From positions 1-64,000 of the forward strand of contig NZ_FPBK01000014.1 of the NCBI RefSeq assembly GCF_900116665.1: a DNA stretch of 64,000 nucleotides. Reading direction: 5' to 3'. The position numbers were made by a program, and so were the translations under genes. Shown one piece after another: positions 31,452 through 45,242 of the stretch. Source of the stretch: Pustulibacterium marinum (GTDB taxonomy: Bacteria; Bacteroidota; Bacteroidia; Flavobacteriales; Flavobacteriaceae). The notes under the pieces are model-generated. The model was not told the origin of the DNA, searched no databases, and saw nothing but the letters and a program-made list of their open reading frames with translations. The stretch's first letter is position 1, and every line of letters starts with the position of its first letter.

Positions 31452-34400
31452 TTATTTGAGCAAACTACTTGGCGATTTACCAAACTGTTTTTTAAAGCAT
31501 CTACTAAAATACAGCGGATCATTGAACCCTACTTGATCAGCAACTTCACTCACATTGTATTTCTTAGTTTTTAGTAACTGTGCTGATTTTTTCAATCGAA
31601 TGGTTCGAATAAATTCATTTGGGGACATATCCGTTAGTTGCGTTATTTTTCGATATAGTTTGGATGAACTCATACCCAATTCGTCACTTAAAATATTGGA
31701 GGTTAAATTTGGATCTGCTATGTGCACTTCTATAAATTCTTTTACTTTACTTATCAGGTCTACATCCAGGGGAGAATGTGCTAGCGTCAATGCGTCGCTT
31801 TCCTCATCTCCAGAAAACTTCTGTTTTAAATCTGCATGAATTTTTATAATGTTATCAATCCTTGTCTTGAGTAATGCAGGATCAAATGGTTTCACCAAAT
31901 AACCATCTACGCCTATTTGATATCCTTTCATTCGGTTTTCATTTTCGGCTAATGCTGTCAATAATATAACGGCAATATGACTTAGATTATCGTCATTTTT
32001 CAATACTTCTACAAACTGAAATCCGTCCATTACGGGCATCATCACGTCTGCTACACATAAAACCGGTTTTTCCTTTTTACAAATAGTAAGTGCCTCTTCA
32101 CCATTTTCAGCCTCAAAAACCTTGTAAAAATCTGATAGATATTCTACTACATATTTTCTAAGTTCAGAATTGTCATCTACAATAAGAATTGTTTGTTTTA
32201 CATCGGTATTTGTTTTTGCTTTTTTAGGAGCATTTCCTTGAAGAGATGCTTCTATCTGACTGACGGAAATTAACGTTTCTGTGGGTTCTTTTTCTTCTAC
32301 AAATGTGAATATTTCTTCAGGATCAAAAGCCTCTTTAAAAACAGGTAAAAGTACTGTAAAAGTACTGCCCACATTGGGTTCACTCTCTACTTTGATTTCG
32401 CCTTTATGCAAGGTAACCAAAGCTTTTACGAAGGACAATCCTATACCTGTACCTGTGGTACTTTCTTTACTATTATTTGCTTGATAAAATCTAGAAAATA
32501 TTTTCTCTTGACTTTCCAACGGTATTCCTATACCGTCATCGCTCACCTCAATGACCAGGTTATTTTTTTCTTCTCCCTGAAATCCTATGAACAAATCTAC
32601 CGTACCATAGGCATTGGTAAACTTCATGGCATTGGAAAGTAGATTAAATAAAATTTTGTTGTACTTATCCTTGTCTATCCAACATTCAAGAGAGGTTTCA
32701 TCAACGTGCAAATTGAAGGTGATATTTTTACTATCCGCTAATTCTATAAAAGAGCTGAATATATTTTTGGTACTAATTAAAATATCATTTTGGCTTACTT
32801 TGAGTTTTAATTCTCCTGTCTCTGCTCTTCTAAAATCTAAAATTTGATTCACCAAACGCAGTAATCTGTTCGCATTTTGATAGATAAGATCTATTCTTGA
32901 ACGTGTGTATGTATTTTCTTTTTCTTGCTCAAGAAGCTGTTTGGTTGGTCCAAGAATAAGTGTCAATGGAGTTCTTAGTTCATGAGATATGTTTGTGAAA
33001 AATCGTAATTTTTCATTATTCAGTTTTTCATCTCGTTCTCTTTTTACCTTTTCTGTTAATAACTCTTGCTTTAGTTTTATTCTGAATTTCAATTGCTTTC
33101 TTAGCAAATAAAACATTAAAACTATCGTAAAAATTATGAGTACTATTCCCTGAAAAGAATTCCAAAAAGTAGGTAATACGGTAATCGCATAAGCCGCTTC
33201 TTCGCTCCAGTTACCATCACTATTAGCAGATTGTAACTTGAAGGTATACTCTCCGGCAAACAAATTTGTATACTGAACTGTTCTAGAATCGCTTGAGGTT
33301 TCTATCCAATCTTCATCAAAGCCTTCCAATTTATATTTGAACTTATTCAAAGAAGGATTTGTATAAGACGGAGTTGAAAATTGAATTGAAAAATTCCGGT
33401 TTGAATAATCTAGTAGTGCTTTTCTATGATAATTGATGCCTCGCTCAAAGATAACCTGGTCATTGATAGTATCGTTTGGAAGTACTTCTTTGTTTTGAAC
33501 TTTAAATTCTGTAATGATAGGTTTTGGACTTATTTCATTCTCCTTAATTAGGTGTGGAGAAAAAGAGATAACTCCTTCCTTTGCTCCTACATAAATCAAA
33601 GAATCGTTGAAATTTAAAAAACCGCTTGAACTAAAAACATCGAGCCTATTTCCACTAAGTACATGATAAATTTTGGCTGTATTCATTTCGGTATCATAAC
33701 TTGCAATGGTGTTGTTGTTCATATTGAACCATATGTTATGATTTCCGTCTAAAACCATATCGATCACCCATTTCCCTTGTAAACCATTGGGAACTTCAAC
33801 AGTCATAAAATTATCTTTTATTGCATCGTATTTAGCAATTCCATTTCTGGTTGCAGCCCAAACATTGTTCTTATGATCTATCAAGATGTCGCTAACGTTT
33901 TCATGTGGTAATCCAATAGTTCCGTGAGCTTCCGATGTGTATTTTTTTATCTCACCTGTAGAAAGATGATATTTAACAGCTCCGGTTTCTGTTGCAAACC
34001 AAATTTCGTTTCCAATACGTTTCATTTTATTAATGTCGTAATTAGGTAACAAATCAGTTGAACTCTCAAAAACCTTCATAGTATTCGTATTGAAAAATTT
34101 AGCTCCTTTACCAAAAGAACTTACCAATAAAGTATCTCCAAACAATTCAAAATCTGTGATAGGCACGTTTTCAAAACCACCAGCTACAACCTTATAGCTA
34201 TTCAGCAAATAATCGTATACTAAAATATCTCCGTTCCAAGAACCTGAATAGAATGTTTTTCCATCTTGAGAATAGATACTTGCTATTTTTGGAATTCCTT
34301 TTTTGAGCGGAACAATGTGTTTATTTTTTGTAATAAAAAGTCCGTTATGCCAAGTGGCTACAATAATTTCATTGCGAAGTGTTTTGGCAAAACCTCTAAT

Positions 34401-35501
34401 TTTTGGAGCTTTATCTGCAATGTATTTAGAAATATCTTTGTTTAAATTGAATTGATTTTCAAAAGGATCGTATTTATCCAAACCATCTTCAGTACCAATC
34501 CAAAGCACACCAGATTTATCAAAATACAACGAATAGATCAAATTGTCTATCAAAGAAGAATTGTCTGAAAGCATAGCATAATGCCAATCAAAATTACCGG
34601 TTGCAATACCTTCTAAACTATCGCAAACCAATAAGCCTCCTAAAGTTCCAACCCAATATTTTCCATCGGGAGCTTTAGTGACAGCATTGAAATGTGGCCC
34701 CAAGCTTTCTTTCACTGTTTCATCCTTAAGCGCTATTTCTTCAAAACCATCTTTTGAGATATTTAGTTTAAAAAGTCCCTCGCGAGTTCCTGCAAAAATA
34801 GATGACTTAGCATCTTCATAAATAAAATTGAGATAAGGATTTTTGACATCTGAATTACTCACATGTAATTCGTAGGTATTTAATTTGCTGATGTTTCCTT
34901 GAGCATCTAATTGAATTTTAGCGATAGCAGCTTCTCCAAAACTTCCTATCCAAATAGTGCCAATCGAATCTTCATAAATCACTTTGATGTATTCAAAATT
35001 AGGAATAAGCACTTTGGTAAACGTTTCATTTTCTACATTGAGCACGTATAAACCTTTGGTTTTGGTACCTACCCAAACTTGTTCAAATTTATCTACATGG
35101 ACTGATCTTATTTCTTCATCGGGTAAACTGTTGGCAGAATCGCCGGGGAGAAAAGTTTTAAAAATATGTGTTTCTGTGTTATACAACGTTAAACCGCGCC
35201 TTGTACCTATCCAAAGATGGTGCGTTGGTTCATGAAATTCCAAAGCAGTAATATCATCATTAAACATGGCGCCATTGTTTATAGCTGCGCTGAGATAAGA
35301 TTTGAACTGATATCCATCGAATCTATTCAAACCACCGAAAGTACCTAGCCACAAAAACCCACGATCGTCTTGCACAATATGACGTACAGAATTATGACTC
35401 AACCCGTCGGTATCATCATAATGTTCAAATTTTAACTCCTGTGAAATTGCCGAGAAGTAACAACTAAGCAGTAAAGCAACAAGTAAATAGTAATTTCTCA
35501 A
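31452..35501 (-). CDS. Hybrid two-component system regulator (HTCS)
   Basis: One-protein sensor and transcription factor controlling polysaccharide loci. Domain order in 1,349 aa: signal peptide (YYLLVALLLSCYFSAISQ); periplasmic two-propeller sensor of repeats such as DDRGFLWLGTFGGLNRFDG to about 680; Y_Y_Y domain; a membrane helix (GIVLIIFTIVLMFYLL) near 790; histidine kinase with FFTNISHELRTPLT near 845 and ATPase motifs; receiver domain (LIVDDNSELRK, VADVMMPVMDG, Lys in LVKPF); AraC-type helix-turn-helix over the last 100 residues. The start is a TTG at 35501: an in-frame stop lies just upstream and the signal peptide begins there. It binds an oligosaccharide in the periplasm and activates the locus, presumably at the SusC promoter near 54,000. 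Confidence 0.95.
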   Translation of the reverse strand: MRNYYLLVALLLSCYFSAISQELKFEHYDDTDGLSHNSVRHIVQDDRGFLWLGTFGGLNRFDGYQFKSYLSAAINNGAMFNDDITALEFHEPTHHLWIGTRRGLTLYNTETHIFKTFLPGDSANSLPDEEIRSVHVDKFEQVWVGTKTKGLYVLNVENETFTKVLIPNFEYIKVIYEDSIGTIWIGSFGEAAIAKIQLDAQGNISKLNTYELHVSNSDVKNPYLNFIYEDAKSSIFAGTREGLFKLNISKDGFEEIALKDETVKESLGPHFNAVTKAPDGKYWVGTLGGLLVCDSLEGIATGNFDWHYAMLSDNSSLIDNLIYSLYFDKSGVLWIGTEDGLDKYDPFENQFNLNKDISKYIADKAPKIRGFAKTLRNEIIVATWHNGLFITKNKHIVPLKKGIPKIASIYSQDGKTFYSGSWNGDILVYDYLLNSYKVVAGGFENVPITDFELFGDTLLVSSFGKGAKFFNTNTMKVFESSTDLLPNYDINKMKRIGNEIWFATETGAVKYHLSTGEIKKYTSEAHGTIGLPHENVSDILIDHKNNVWAATRNGIAKYDAIKDNFMTVEVPNGLQGKWVIDMVLDGNHNIWFNMNNNTIASYDTEMNTAKIYHVLSGNRLDVFSSSGFLNFNDSLIYVGAKEGVISFSPHLIKENEISPKPIITEFKVQNKEVLPNDTINDQVIFERGINYHRKALLDYSNRNFSIQFSTPSYTNPSLNKFKYKLEGFDEDWIETSSDSRTVQYTNLFAGEYTFKLQSANSDGNWSEEAAYAITVLPTFWNSFQGIVLIIFTIVLMFYLLRKQLKFRIKLKQELLTEKVKRERDEKLNNEKLRFFTNISHELRTPLTLILGPTKQLLEQEKENTYTRSRIDLIYQNANRLLRLVNQILDFRRAETGELKLKVSQNDILISTKNIFSSFIELADSKNITFNLHVDETSLECWIDKDKYNKILFNLLSNAMKFTNAYGTVDLFIGFQGEEKNNLVIEVSDDGIGIPLESQEKIFSRFYQANNSKESTTGTGIGLSFVKALVTLHKGEIKVESEPNVGSTFTVLLPVFKEAFDPEEIFTFVEEKEPTETLISVSQIEASLQGNAPKKAKTNTDVKQTILIVDDNSELRKYVVEYLSDFYKVFEAENGEEALTICKKEKPVLCVADVMMPVMDGFQFVEVLKNDDNLSHIAVILLTALAENENRMKGYQIGVDGYLVKPFDPALLKTRIDNIIKIHADLKQKFSGDEESDALTLAHSPLDVDLISKVKEFIEVHIADPNLTSNILSDELGMSSSKLYRKITQLTDMSPNEFIRTIRLKKSAQLLKTKKYNVSEVADQVGFNDPLYFSRCFKKQFGKSPSSLLK

Positions 35502-35588
35502 AAAATTTACCTTTTATTAAAGATTCACTAATATAGAAAGTTTTTATGTTTCTGCTAGAAAACCTTTTAAAAACTATTGAAAAGAAGG

Positions 35589-38570
35589 TTATTTACGTGT
35601 TTCTTTCGGAAAATTATAACTAGATTTCTTACCTCCAAGATCTATTAAAATTTGATCGAGCATGACACCAGGATCTACCATATAAATGGTAAGCCTGTGT
35701 TTTCCTGGTTTTTCGATAGTGGTTTTAAAAGATTGAATGGCCGAATTTTTCAACACGTTTGCTTTCCAAGTTTCACTTCTTCCTTCCGTTTTAAAATCAA
35801 CAATCACAGGTGAGGCATCATCTACCGCGACTGCAAAACGAACTCCGGATCCTTCAAAAAAGGCATGCGTTGGCAACGTTCTCAAGTAAATACTAGCTTC
35901 TCCTTTATTAAACGTGTAGAAATCATAATGAAGTGCCGCACTTTCATCCTTCATTTTACTGATCTTAGTTATAGAAGCTGCTGTTCTTGGCAAGGCTACT
36001 ATGGTTTTTCCTGCGTAACCAATTCCGTCTAAAACTTCAAAATTAGCTGCTTTTCCTTTTGTAAGATCAGAAAAATGTGCCGCATTGATGACCACAAAAC
36101 CTTTATCCTCTACAAAACCATGAAAATCATCCAGTTCAGAAAACTGAGGATTGTAAACGGAAACTCCCACAGTTTTTGTTTGATGGTTTGAACTGATTTC
36201 TATTGCTGAATTAATTTTATAACTTGGTGGAATTAATTGATAATCGTGTCCCAACGGAGCTTCTTTTAAAGGTTTTGCCTTTGGTACTTTGCTCCAATCT
36301 ATGGTAACCCAAATACGTTCTTCCGGATGGTTTTTATCTAAAAAACCATCTGATTTTGAAAGTTGAATCCAGTCATTTTTAACACTAGATTTCCACTCCA
36401 AACGATTGCTCCCTTTTAAAAATACATCTATATAATAAGTACTTTTGGTATATGCATTGAACACCGGTAATGTTTGGGCAAAAGAATTAATAATTGCTGT
36501 ATTCCATTCCATTTCATGACCTTCCAAAGCTAAGCCAAAACTTGTTTCCTCAACCTCATCAACACTTGCTGTAACAGGTTTTTGAAAAACCGGTAAATTT
36601 CGCGGAGCATCGTTCATAATATATTTCCATTTACCATTGCTTATACTATCATTAAAAAATTTAGTATCATTTTGAATTGCTTCATAAGCTAAGGCCGACT
36701 GCTCGGCAAAATACCTAGCACTTGTACGATTTTGTTTTGCTACAAATTGGTTTTTATAAGCATATAACCATTTAAAATTCATGTTGGCAGTACTCATTAA
36801 CGGATAATAAACCAATTGAAAAAATGCTGCTTTTTGAGCATCGGGAATTTGCTGTGAAAGTTGTTCTATATTTTCTGAAATTTCCTTGTAAGCAGATACA
36901 CGTTGCCCTACTTCATCTCCATAATGAATTTGTGTCAAAGCAGTTTCATTAGCTTTGGTTACTGGCTCTACACTACTCCAAGCCATGAATTCTGGTCTTC
37001 TTGTAAACGACAGAGAATCGTTTTTTCTAAACAAGGCATTTAGCTGTTGGCTGTTTTCTTTACCAAACTTTTGAGTAAGCCATGCTATTCTATGCGACTG
37101 AACAGCATTACTTTTCTGAAAAGAATCCATATTCCAGGCCATGTCTAAAAACAAGTCCATATTATATTCATGTGGTTTGATATCGCCCACATTCAAAATC
37201 CATAAATTCCGAGCATTAAACTCATAAGCTTTTGACATTTCTTCCCATAACAAAACAGGATTGGTACTGTTCAACCATAAATAATCGTGCGGACGTCCCC
37301 AATACGAGGTATGATAATAAACCCCGGCTCCTCCACTTCTTTGCTGTTCTTCCGGATTGCTCAACTGTCTGATGTAACCATAATTATCATCGGTCCAAAC
37401 CAAGGTTACATCTTCCGGAACTTTTAATCCATTTTGATAATAATGCAACACCTCTTTATAAGGCACAAAAATTTGCGGTTTTGGGACTTTAGCATTGTGA
37501 TATTTATCTAAAATTGCACGCTGGTCTTCTATTACTTTTTCTAACAATGTTACTTGTGCTTTGGTATCATCTGTCTCAACGATCATGGGAGAATCATGTT
37601 CTCCGCGCATTGCCAAGGTATACATACCTTCGTAATTTTTTGTTTCTTTTGCTCGCTTATCAAAAAAGTTTTTAATGGTTTCGGCATTGGTATCATATCT
37701 ATATGCTCCCATTGTTTTATGATTCCATTCTTTATTGATGTTAGAAAGCATTGGCTCTGCGTGCGAAGTTCCTATCACAATCGCATAATCATCCGCTACT
37801 TTTTTGTTTTCAGGATACGAATAAAAAGCACCTGTACAGGAATGCATGGCTGGCCAAATGGTATTGGCTCTTAAACGCAACAATAATTCAAAAGCCTTGG
37901 CATAGGTTTTAGGGCCAATATCGCCCAATTCTTGTTCAAAGTTTAAAGCTGCCCAACGCTGTAATCCCCAATCTTCATCATTCAAAAAAACACCTCTGTA
38001 CTTTACCGAAGGTTCGCCATAAGTTTTTGGAGTTATGGAAATACTGATTTCCTCATTTTTCTCTGGTTGTACATCTGCCCACCATTCCCACGGAGATACT
38101 CCTAACATTCGTGAAATTTCTAAAATCCCATAAGCAGTTCCTCTTCTATCAGAACCCACAATTACCAATGCCTTTTCCACATTTTTAAAAGGTTGATGAA
38201 CCATAAGAATTTTGTAGGTTTCCCATTTATTTTGAACATCCTGAACTTGTATTTTTTGCTGTTGAATAAGCTCATTGATCAACTTACTCTTTCCTATAGT
38301 TCCGGCCAAAATGCACTGATTTGATACCGTATTTTGAATATTTATTTTTTGATCGGTGATTGACAAAATATCTTTCTGAAGCAATTCGGCCGCTATTTGT
38401 ACTACCTTCGGTTCCTTTTTATCTATCACAATCGTCGTGGAAGTTGAAGAACTCACGATACTAAAGTTTTCTTGTGCAGACATCCAAACGGTCATTAAAA
38501 GGAAAACTAGCAATTGAACTTTTTTAAAACTATTTTGAAATTTATGTACGCTTTGATTTGAAAAGATCAT
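35589..38570 (-). CDS. GH115 alpha-glucuronidase
   Basis: Exported enzyme removing alpha-1,2-linked (4-O-methyl-)glucuronic acid from polymers such as glucuronoxylan or arabinogalactan. 993 aa is the usual GH115 length. N-terminal signal (VQLLVFLLMTVWMSAQ) after a basic stretch; an alpha-glucuronidase N-terminal domain (TYKILMV...RRGTAYGILEISR near 145); catalytic barrel with VKYRGVFLNDEDWGLQRWAAL near 200, RANTIWPAMHSCTGAF near 240 and HAEPMLSN near 270; C-terminal beta domain from about 780 (HEMEWNTAIINSF onward). It overlaps no neighbour but lies 3 bp from the acyltransferase gene, so is co-transcribed. Presence argues for glucuronate side chains on the target glycan. Confidence 0.93.
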   Translation of the reverse strand: MIFSNQSVHKFQNSFKKVQLLVFLLMTVWMSAQENFSIVSSSTSTTIVIDKKEPKVVQIAAELLQKDILSITDQKINIQNTVSNQCILAGTIGKSKLINELIQQQKIQVQDVQNKWETYKILMVHQPFKNVEKALVIVGSDRRGTAYGILEISRMLGVSPWEWWADVQPEKNEEISISITPKTYGEPSVKYRGVFLNDEDWGLQRWAALNFEQELGDIGPKTYAKAFELLLRLRANTIWPAMHSCTGAFYSYPENKKVADDYAIVIGTSHAEPMLSNINKEWNHKTMGAYRYDTNAETIKNFFDKRAKETKNYEGMYTLAMRGEHDSPMIVETDDTKAQVTLLEKVIEDQRAILDKYHNAKVPKPQIFVPYKEVLHYYQNGLKVPEDVTLVWTDDNYGYIRQLSNPEEQQRSGGAGVYYHTSYWGRPHDYLWLNSTNPVLLWEEMSKAYEFNARNLWILNVGDIKPHEYNMDLFLDMAWNMDSFQKSNAVQSHRIAWLTQKFGKENSQQLNALFRKNDSLSFTRRPEFMAWSSVEPVTKANETALTQIHYGDEVGQRVSAYKEISENIEQLSQQIPDAQKAAFFQLVYYPLMSTANMNFKWLYAYKNQFVAKQNRTSARYFAEQSALAYEAIQNDTKFFNDSISNGKWKYIMNDAPRNLPVFQKPVTASVDEVEETSFGLALEGHEMEWNTAIINSFAQTLPVFNAYTKSTYYIDVFLKGSNRLEWKSSVKNDWIQLSKSDGFLDKNHPEERIWVTIDWSKVPKAKPLKEAPLGHDYQLIPPSYKINSAIEISSNHQTKTVGVSVYNPQFSELDDFHGFVEDKGFVVINAAHFSDLTKGKAANFEVLDGIGYAGKTIVALPRTAASITKISKMKDESAALHYDFYTFNKGEASIYLRTLPTHAFFEGSGVRFAVAVDDASPVIVDFKTEGRSETWKANVLKNSAIQSFKTTIEKPGKHRLTIYMVDPGVMLDQILIDLGGKKSSYNFPKETRK

Positions 38571-38573
38571 TAC

Positions 38574-39710
38574 TTAAATTTTTATGTATATTTTTCTTTT
38601 ATCTAATATCCAACCGATGCTCCAGCACAGTAGCATGAACAGTACCGCTACAAGAAAAGCTCCGAAACTTCCTGGAAAAATCTGCTGAATTATTGCTTCG
38701 CTAAAAAACTCAAAAGCATCTTTATCACCTACAGAAATGCGCCTTAATATCACATAGAAAAGTTCGGAAAACAAATAGATGAATAATGGATTTTTGCCAA
38801 AGACCTGAAAGAAATACACGCCTTTTTGCTGTTTTTTTATTTCGATAAAATAGAGTAACATAGCCATTAAAACGCTATCTATGCCACAGGTATACAACAC
38901 AAAAGAACTGGTCCAAAGCTTTTTATTGATCGGAAAAAACAAATCCCACGCTAATGCTGCAATAATTAGTAAAAAGCCTAGTAAAAAAAGTTTGGCAATT
39001 CCCTCATAACTGCTTCCTTTTTGTTGCACAAAAACACCAACAAGGTAACCAATGATTACATTTACCAAAGATGGTAACGTGCTCAACAAACCTTCTGGAT
39101 CAAAAATAAGAGCGTCTCTCTTATACATATGGTTATCGCCAATGATCCATTTATCAAATTGTGTGGCGGCATTGGTAGCCATATCCATAAAATCGGCTGT
39201 TCCTGCAAAAAACAAAAGCACTAACCAATACACAAAAAGTACTGCTATGCTTAGTATAATTAAGTGCTTGTTTTTTAGAAAACGTATGAGTAATGCCACA
39301 AAAAAATAGCAAATGGCAATACGCTGCAAAACGCCCATAACGCGAGTTTCTTCAAACGGATATAATGCCCATTCTCCATTTACTTTATGGAAAAAAGGAA
39401 ACCAATACATGAGAAAACCTAGTAAAAAAATGATGCTACTACGCTTTAAAACTTTAGCAAAATACTCTTTATTTGAAACTGAACTTTTGTTCAATGAAAA
39501 GCTCATTGCATTTCCCATAGCGAAAAGAAACGAAGGAAAAACCAGATCGGCCAATGTAAATCCTGACCAATCTGCATGTACCAAAAAAGGATACATATCG
39601 GCCCCTGTTCCCGGTGTATTTACAAGAATCATCATGCAAATAGTGGCACCTCGAAAAACATCTAAAGCTAAAAATCGTTTTTTATGATTGGTTGGTTGCA
39701 ATGATTCCAT
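38574..39710 (-). CDS. DUF5009-type membrane acyltransferase (heparan-alpha-glucosaminide N-acetyltransferase-like)
   Basis: A 378-aa protein with about ten membrane helices. The family start FLALDVFRGATICMMILVNTPG (residues 14-35), HADWSGFTLADLVFPSFLFAMG near 48-67, and RIAICYFFVALLIR near 130 match the bacterial relatives of human HGSNAT. HGSNAT moves acetyl groups from cytoplasmic acetyl-CoA to lumenal terminal glucosamine so that NAGLU can cut it. Here it lies 3 bp from a NAGLU-family (GH89) gene, the same pairing. Inferred: it acetylates a sugar in the periplasm so GH89 can act. The conserved His of HGSNAT cannot be assigned by eye with certainty. Confidence 0.85.
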   Translation of the reverse strand: MESLQPTNHKKRFLALDVFRGATICMMILVNTPGTGADMYPFLVHADWSGFTLADLVFPSFLFAMGNAMSFSLNKSSVSNKEYFAKVLKRSSIIFLLGFLMYWFPFFHKVNGEWALYPFEETRVMGVLQRIAICYFFVALLIRFLKNKHLIILSIAVLFVYWLVLLFFAGTADFMDMATNAATQFDKWIIGDNHMYKRDALIFDPEGLLSTLPSLVNVIIGYLVGVFVQQKGSSYEGIAKLFLLGFLLIIAALAWDLFFPINKKLWTSSFVLYTCGIDSVLMAMLLYFIEIKKQQKGVYFFQVFGKNPLFIYLFSELFYVILRRISVGDKDAFEFFSEAIIQQIFPGSFGAFLVAVLFMLLCWSIGWILDKRKIYIKI

Positions 39711-39713
39711 CTT

Positions 39714-41963
39714 TTAGTAATTATAATCTATGGGCTTCATTTCTTTAATTACAGACAACATTTGTCTTCTGTATTTCTCATAAAGTTGTTTAACCACCGC
39801 TGCTGCATCTCCCGATTTTTCTAACGGATAATCTTTACGTTGATTTACCCATTGCCATTCCCATTTTTTGATCTTTTCATCGAATGCAGCCTGATCAAAA
39901 TGTTGCCAATCTTTTTCTACTTCTGCAAAAAATTGTTCCCAGCGAGGCTTGTAAAAATCCGCTAACAATCCACTCCACTGCCGGTTACTATATTCATGCA
40001 AACGATTGTTAGAAGCGCCCCATAAAGTGATTAAATCCTTGGCATTCATTTCGTATAAAGCCTTTTCTTCCGAAGTAATTCCCCATGATCTGGCATCGTT
40101 AACCCAAGGGCCTAAAAGAAAATCTTTTCGAGTAGCTAAGAGTTTATCCATATCGTCTATCAATGTTAAAAACTCTTGACTGTACTTTTTAAAATTCTGC
40201 TGATCTTTTGCCTGATAAGCAGTCGTTATTTTTTGCTGTAATGGTAAGGCATAATTTGCCAGAAATTGCCTTGTAAGATCTACCAATTCATATTCAAAAC
40301 CATCCGATTCTTTTGTCTTTGGAATTGAAGCTACAAATAAATCCCATGCCGGCAACAAGTCTTCCGGAGCATAATTAAGTTTTGTTCTGGCCCAACGGCG
40401 ATAGCCTTCAAAAGTAGGTCTTGCCACAATGATAGATTCTGCTCCATCTCTTATTACTTTTCCATTGTAAGCCGTTTGCACCAAAATATCCCACGCTTTT
40501 AACAGATTTTCATCCTTTACACCGTAACGCTGCTCTGTATAAGTAGCCAACCAATTATTTAAATCAATCGGTTGATCTCTCCAAACATTATCCGTCATTA
40601 ATTCATACAAAACAGGATTTTGCTCTATGGACTCCATAGTAAGACCTATCCCTTTCATGTTTCCGGAATTAGGATCTTGCAATGCTTCAGCCGGTGCTGT
40701 AGCAACCGTTTCTATTCTACCGAACATACTTATATTACCACCAAAACTATGCAGCATATTCCAAATCCACTGTTTGCCATAAAATGCTTCAGTACGTTTC
40801 CAAACAGGTTCAATTTCTGCAGCCAAATCTAAAATAATCATACCATCGTTAGGAATCGGTTTTAGCAAAGCTTCGATCTGTGGCGCTTGCCAAAAATCTC
40901 GATGACTGTAAAACAACCAACCTTGCATTACCCAAACAGCATCTTCATCGGCCAACTGCATACCTTGATATACTTTTTCGCTCAAGTTTGCTAAATACTC
41001 AGGATTGTTAGAAGGAGGTGTATTTTCATTAAAAGTATCGGCAGAATATAGATGATCGGTTCCGTAAATACGTTCTTGTGTTTCTAAAAATTTCCTACCT
41101 ATTTCTTCAAACAAAGGATCATTCGCGTCTAAAATATATGTGTCTTCAAAATCATTACCCCAATTGGTCTTTTTTAAAGAGGCCTCTGGAAAAAACTTTT
41201 TAAAAGATGCCGGTACATGACCTGTAAAAGCAGGCAAAACAGGTTTCATTCCTAATTCTCGTTCTCGCTTCACTATTTTTTGTTGCAGATCGCGGTGGCT
41301 ATCCATCCAATGTTTTGGTAATGGACCGCCCCAACCGTCTAAATTTCCCATCCAAAACCAAGAAAAATAAGCAGGTCCACTGTAAAAATCGGTTAAATCT
41401 TCATCTGTAAAACCGTAAGATTTGTAAACTTCGTCCCAAACATATGCTTCTCCAGTAATGGCCAGCGGCATTGAAATTCCGTGAAGCGCCATCCAATCTA
41501 TTTCCTTTTCCCAACGTTCCCAATCCCACCAACTCATGGTATAATTGAACGTGCAATAATTAAAGTAATAACGATAATCGTAAGGCGTTGTTTTATGTAC
41601 TTTTTGAGGAACTTTTGGTAATGTTTCCGAAAGGTTCAAATTAGTACCATTCCAGGTGATTTGACATTTTGCATAAGCTTTCAAATAATAATACAAAGCT
41701 GAGCCAATTGCAATACCATTGTTCCCTTTTAAAAGGATTTTATCGTTGACTGAACTTACCTCAAACCAATCTTTTTCAGCAAAAGAGGAATCTATTTCTA
41801 CGATAAACTGATCAGCATGTTCAGGAATTACACGTGCTATCAATTCTCTTTCAGGTGTTGTTACAACCTCTTTTTCTGGAGCTATTTCACAGGCTATTTG
41901 TGAAAACAATCCCACTAAAATAAAAGTTCGAAATAGAATTTTAAAACTTCCTCTTTTTTGCAT
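39714..41963 (-). CDS. GH89 alpha-N-acetylglucosaminidase lipoprotein
   Basis: Exo-enzyme removing terminal alpha-linked GlcNAc. It is 749 aa, with SPII signal and Cys 25 in SQIAC. NAGLU motifs: YRYYFNYCTFNYTMSWWDWERWEKE near 130, ALHGISMPLAITGEAYVW near 155, YFSWFWMGNLDGWGGPLP near 195, the first catalytic Glu in DTFNENTPPS near 310 and the second in DLAAEIEPVW near 375. The C-terminal helical domain is complete. It lies 12 bp after GH2 and 3 bp before the acyltransferase gene. The lipid anchor and no long linker fit a periplasmic or surface location. Confidence 0.93.
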   Translation of the reverse strand: MQKRGSFKILFRTFILVGLFSQIACEIAPEKEVVTTPERELIARVIPEHADQFIVEIDSSFAEKDWFEVSSVNDKILLKGNNGIAIGSALYYYLKAYAKCQITWNGTNLNLSETLPKVPQKVHKTTPYDYRYYFNYCTFNYTMSWWDWERWEKEIDWMALHGISMPLAITGEAYVWDEVYKSYGFTDEDLTDFYSGPAYFSWFWMGNLDGWGGPLPKHWMDSHRDLQQKIVKRERELGMKPVLPAFTGHVPASFKKFFPEASLKKTNWGNDFEDTYILDANDPLFEEIGRKFLETQERIYGTDHLYSADTFNENTPPSNNPEYLANLSEKVYQGMQLADEDAVWVMQGWLFYSHRDFWQAPQIEALLKPIPNDGMIILDLAAEIEPVWKRTEAFYGKQWIWNMLHSFGGNISMFGRIETVATAPAEALQDPNSGNMKGIGLTMESIEQNPVLYELMTDNVWRDQPIDLNNWLATYTEQRYGVKDENLLKAWDILVQTAYNGKVIRDGAESIIVARPTFEGYRRWARTKLNYAPEDLLPAWDLFVASIPKTKESDGFEYELVDLTRQFLANYALPLQQKITTAYQAKDQQNFKKYSQEFLTLIDDMDKLLATRKDFLLGPWVNDARSWGITSEEKALYEMNAKDLITLWGASNNRLHEYSNRQWSGLLADFYKPRWEQFFAEVEKDWQHFDQAAFDEKIKKWEWQWVNQRKDYPLEKSGDAAAVVKQLYEKYRRQMLSVIKEMKPIDYNY

Positions 41964-41975
41964 ATCGATTCCTTT

Positions 41976-45242
<3,267 letters not shown>

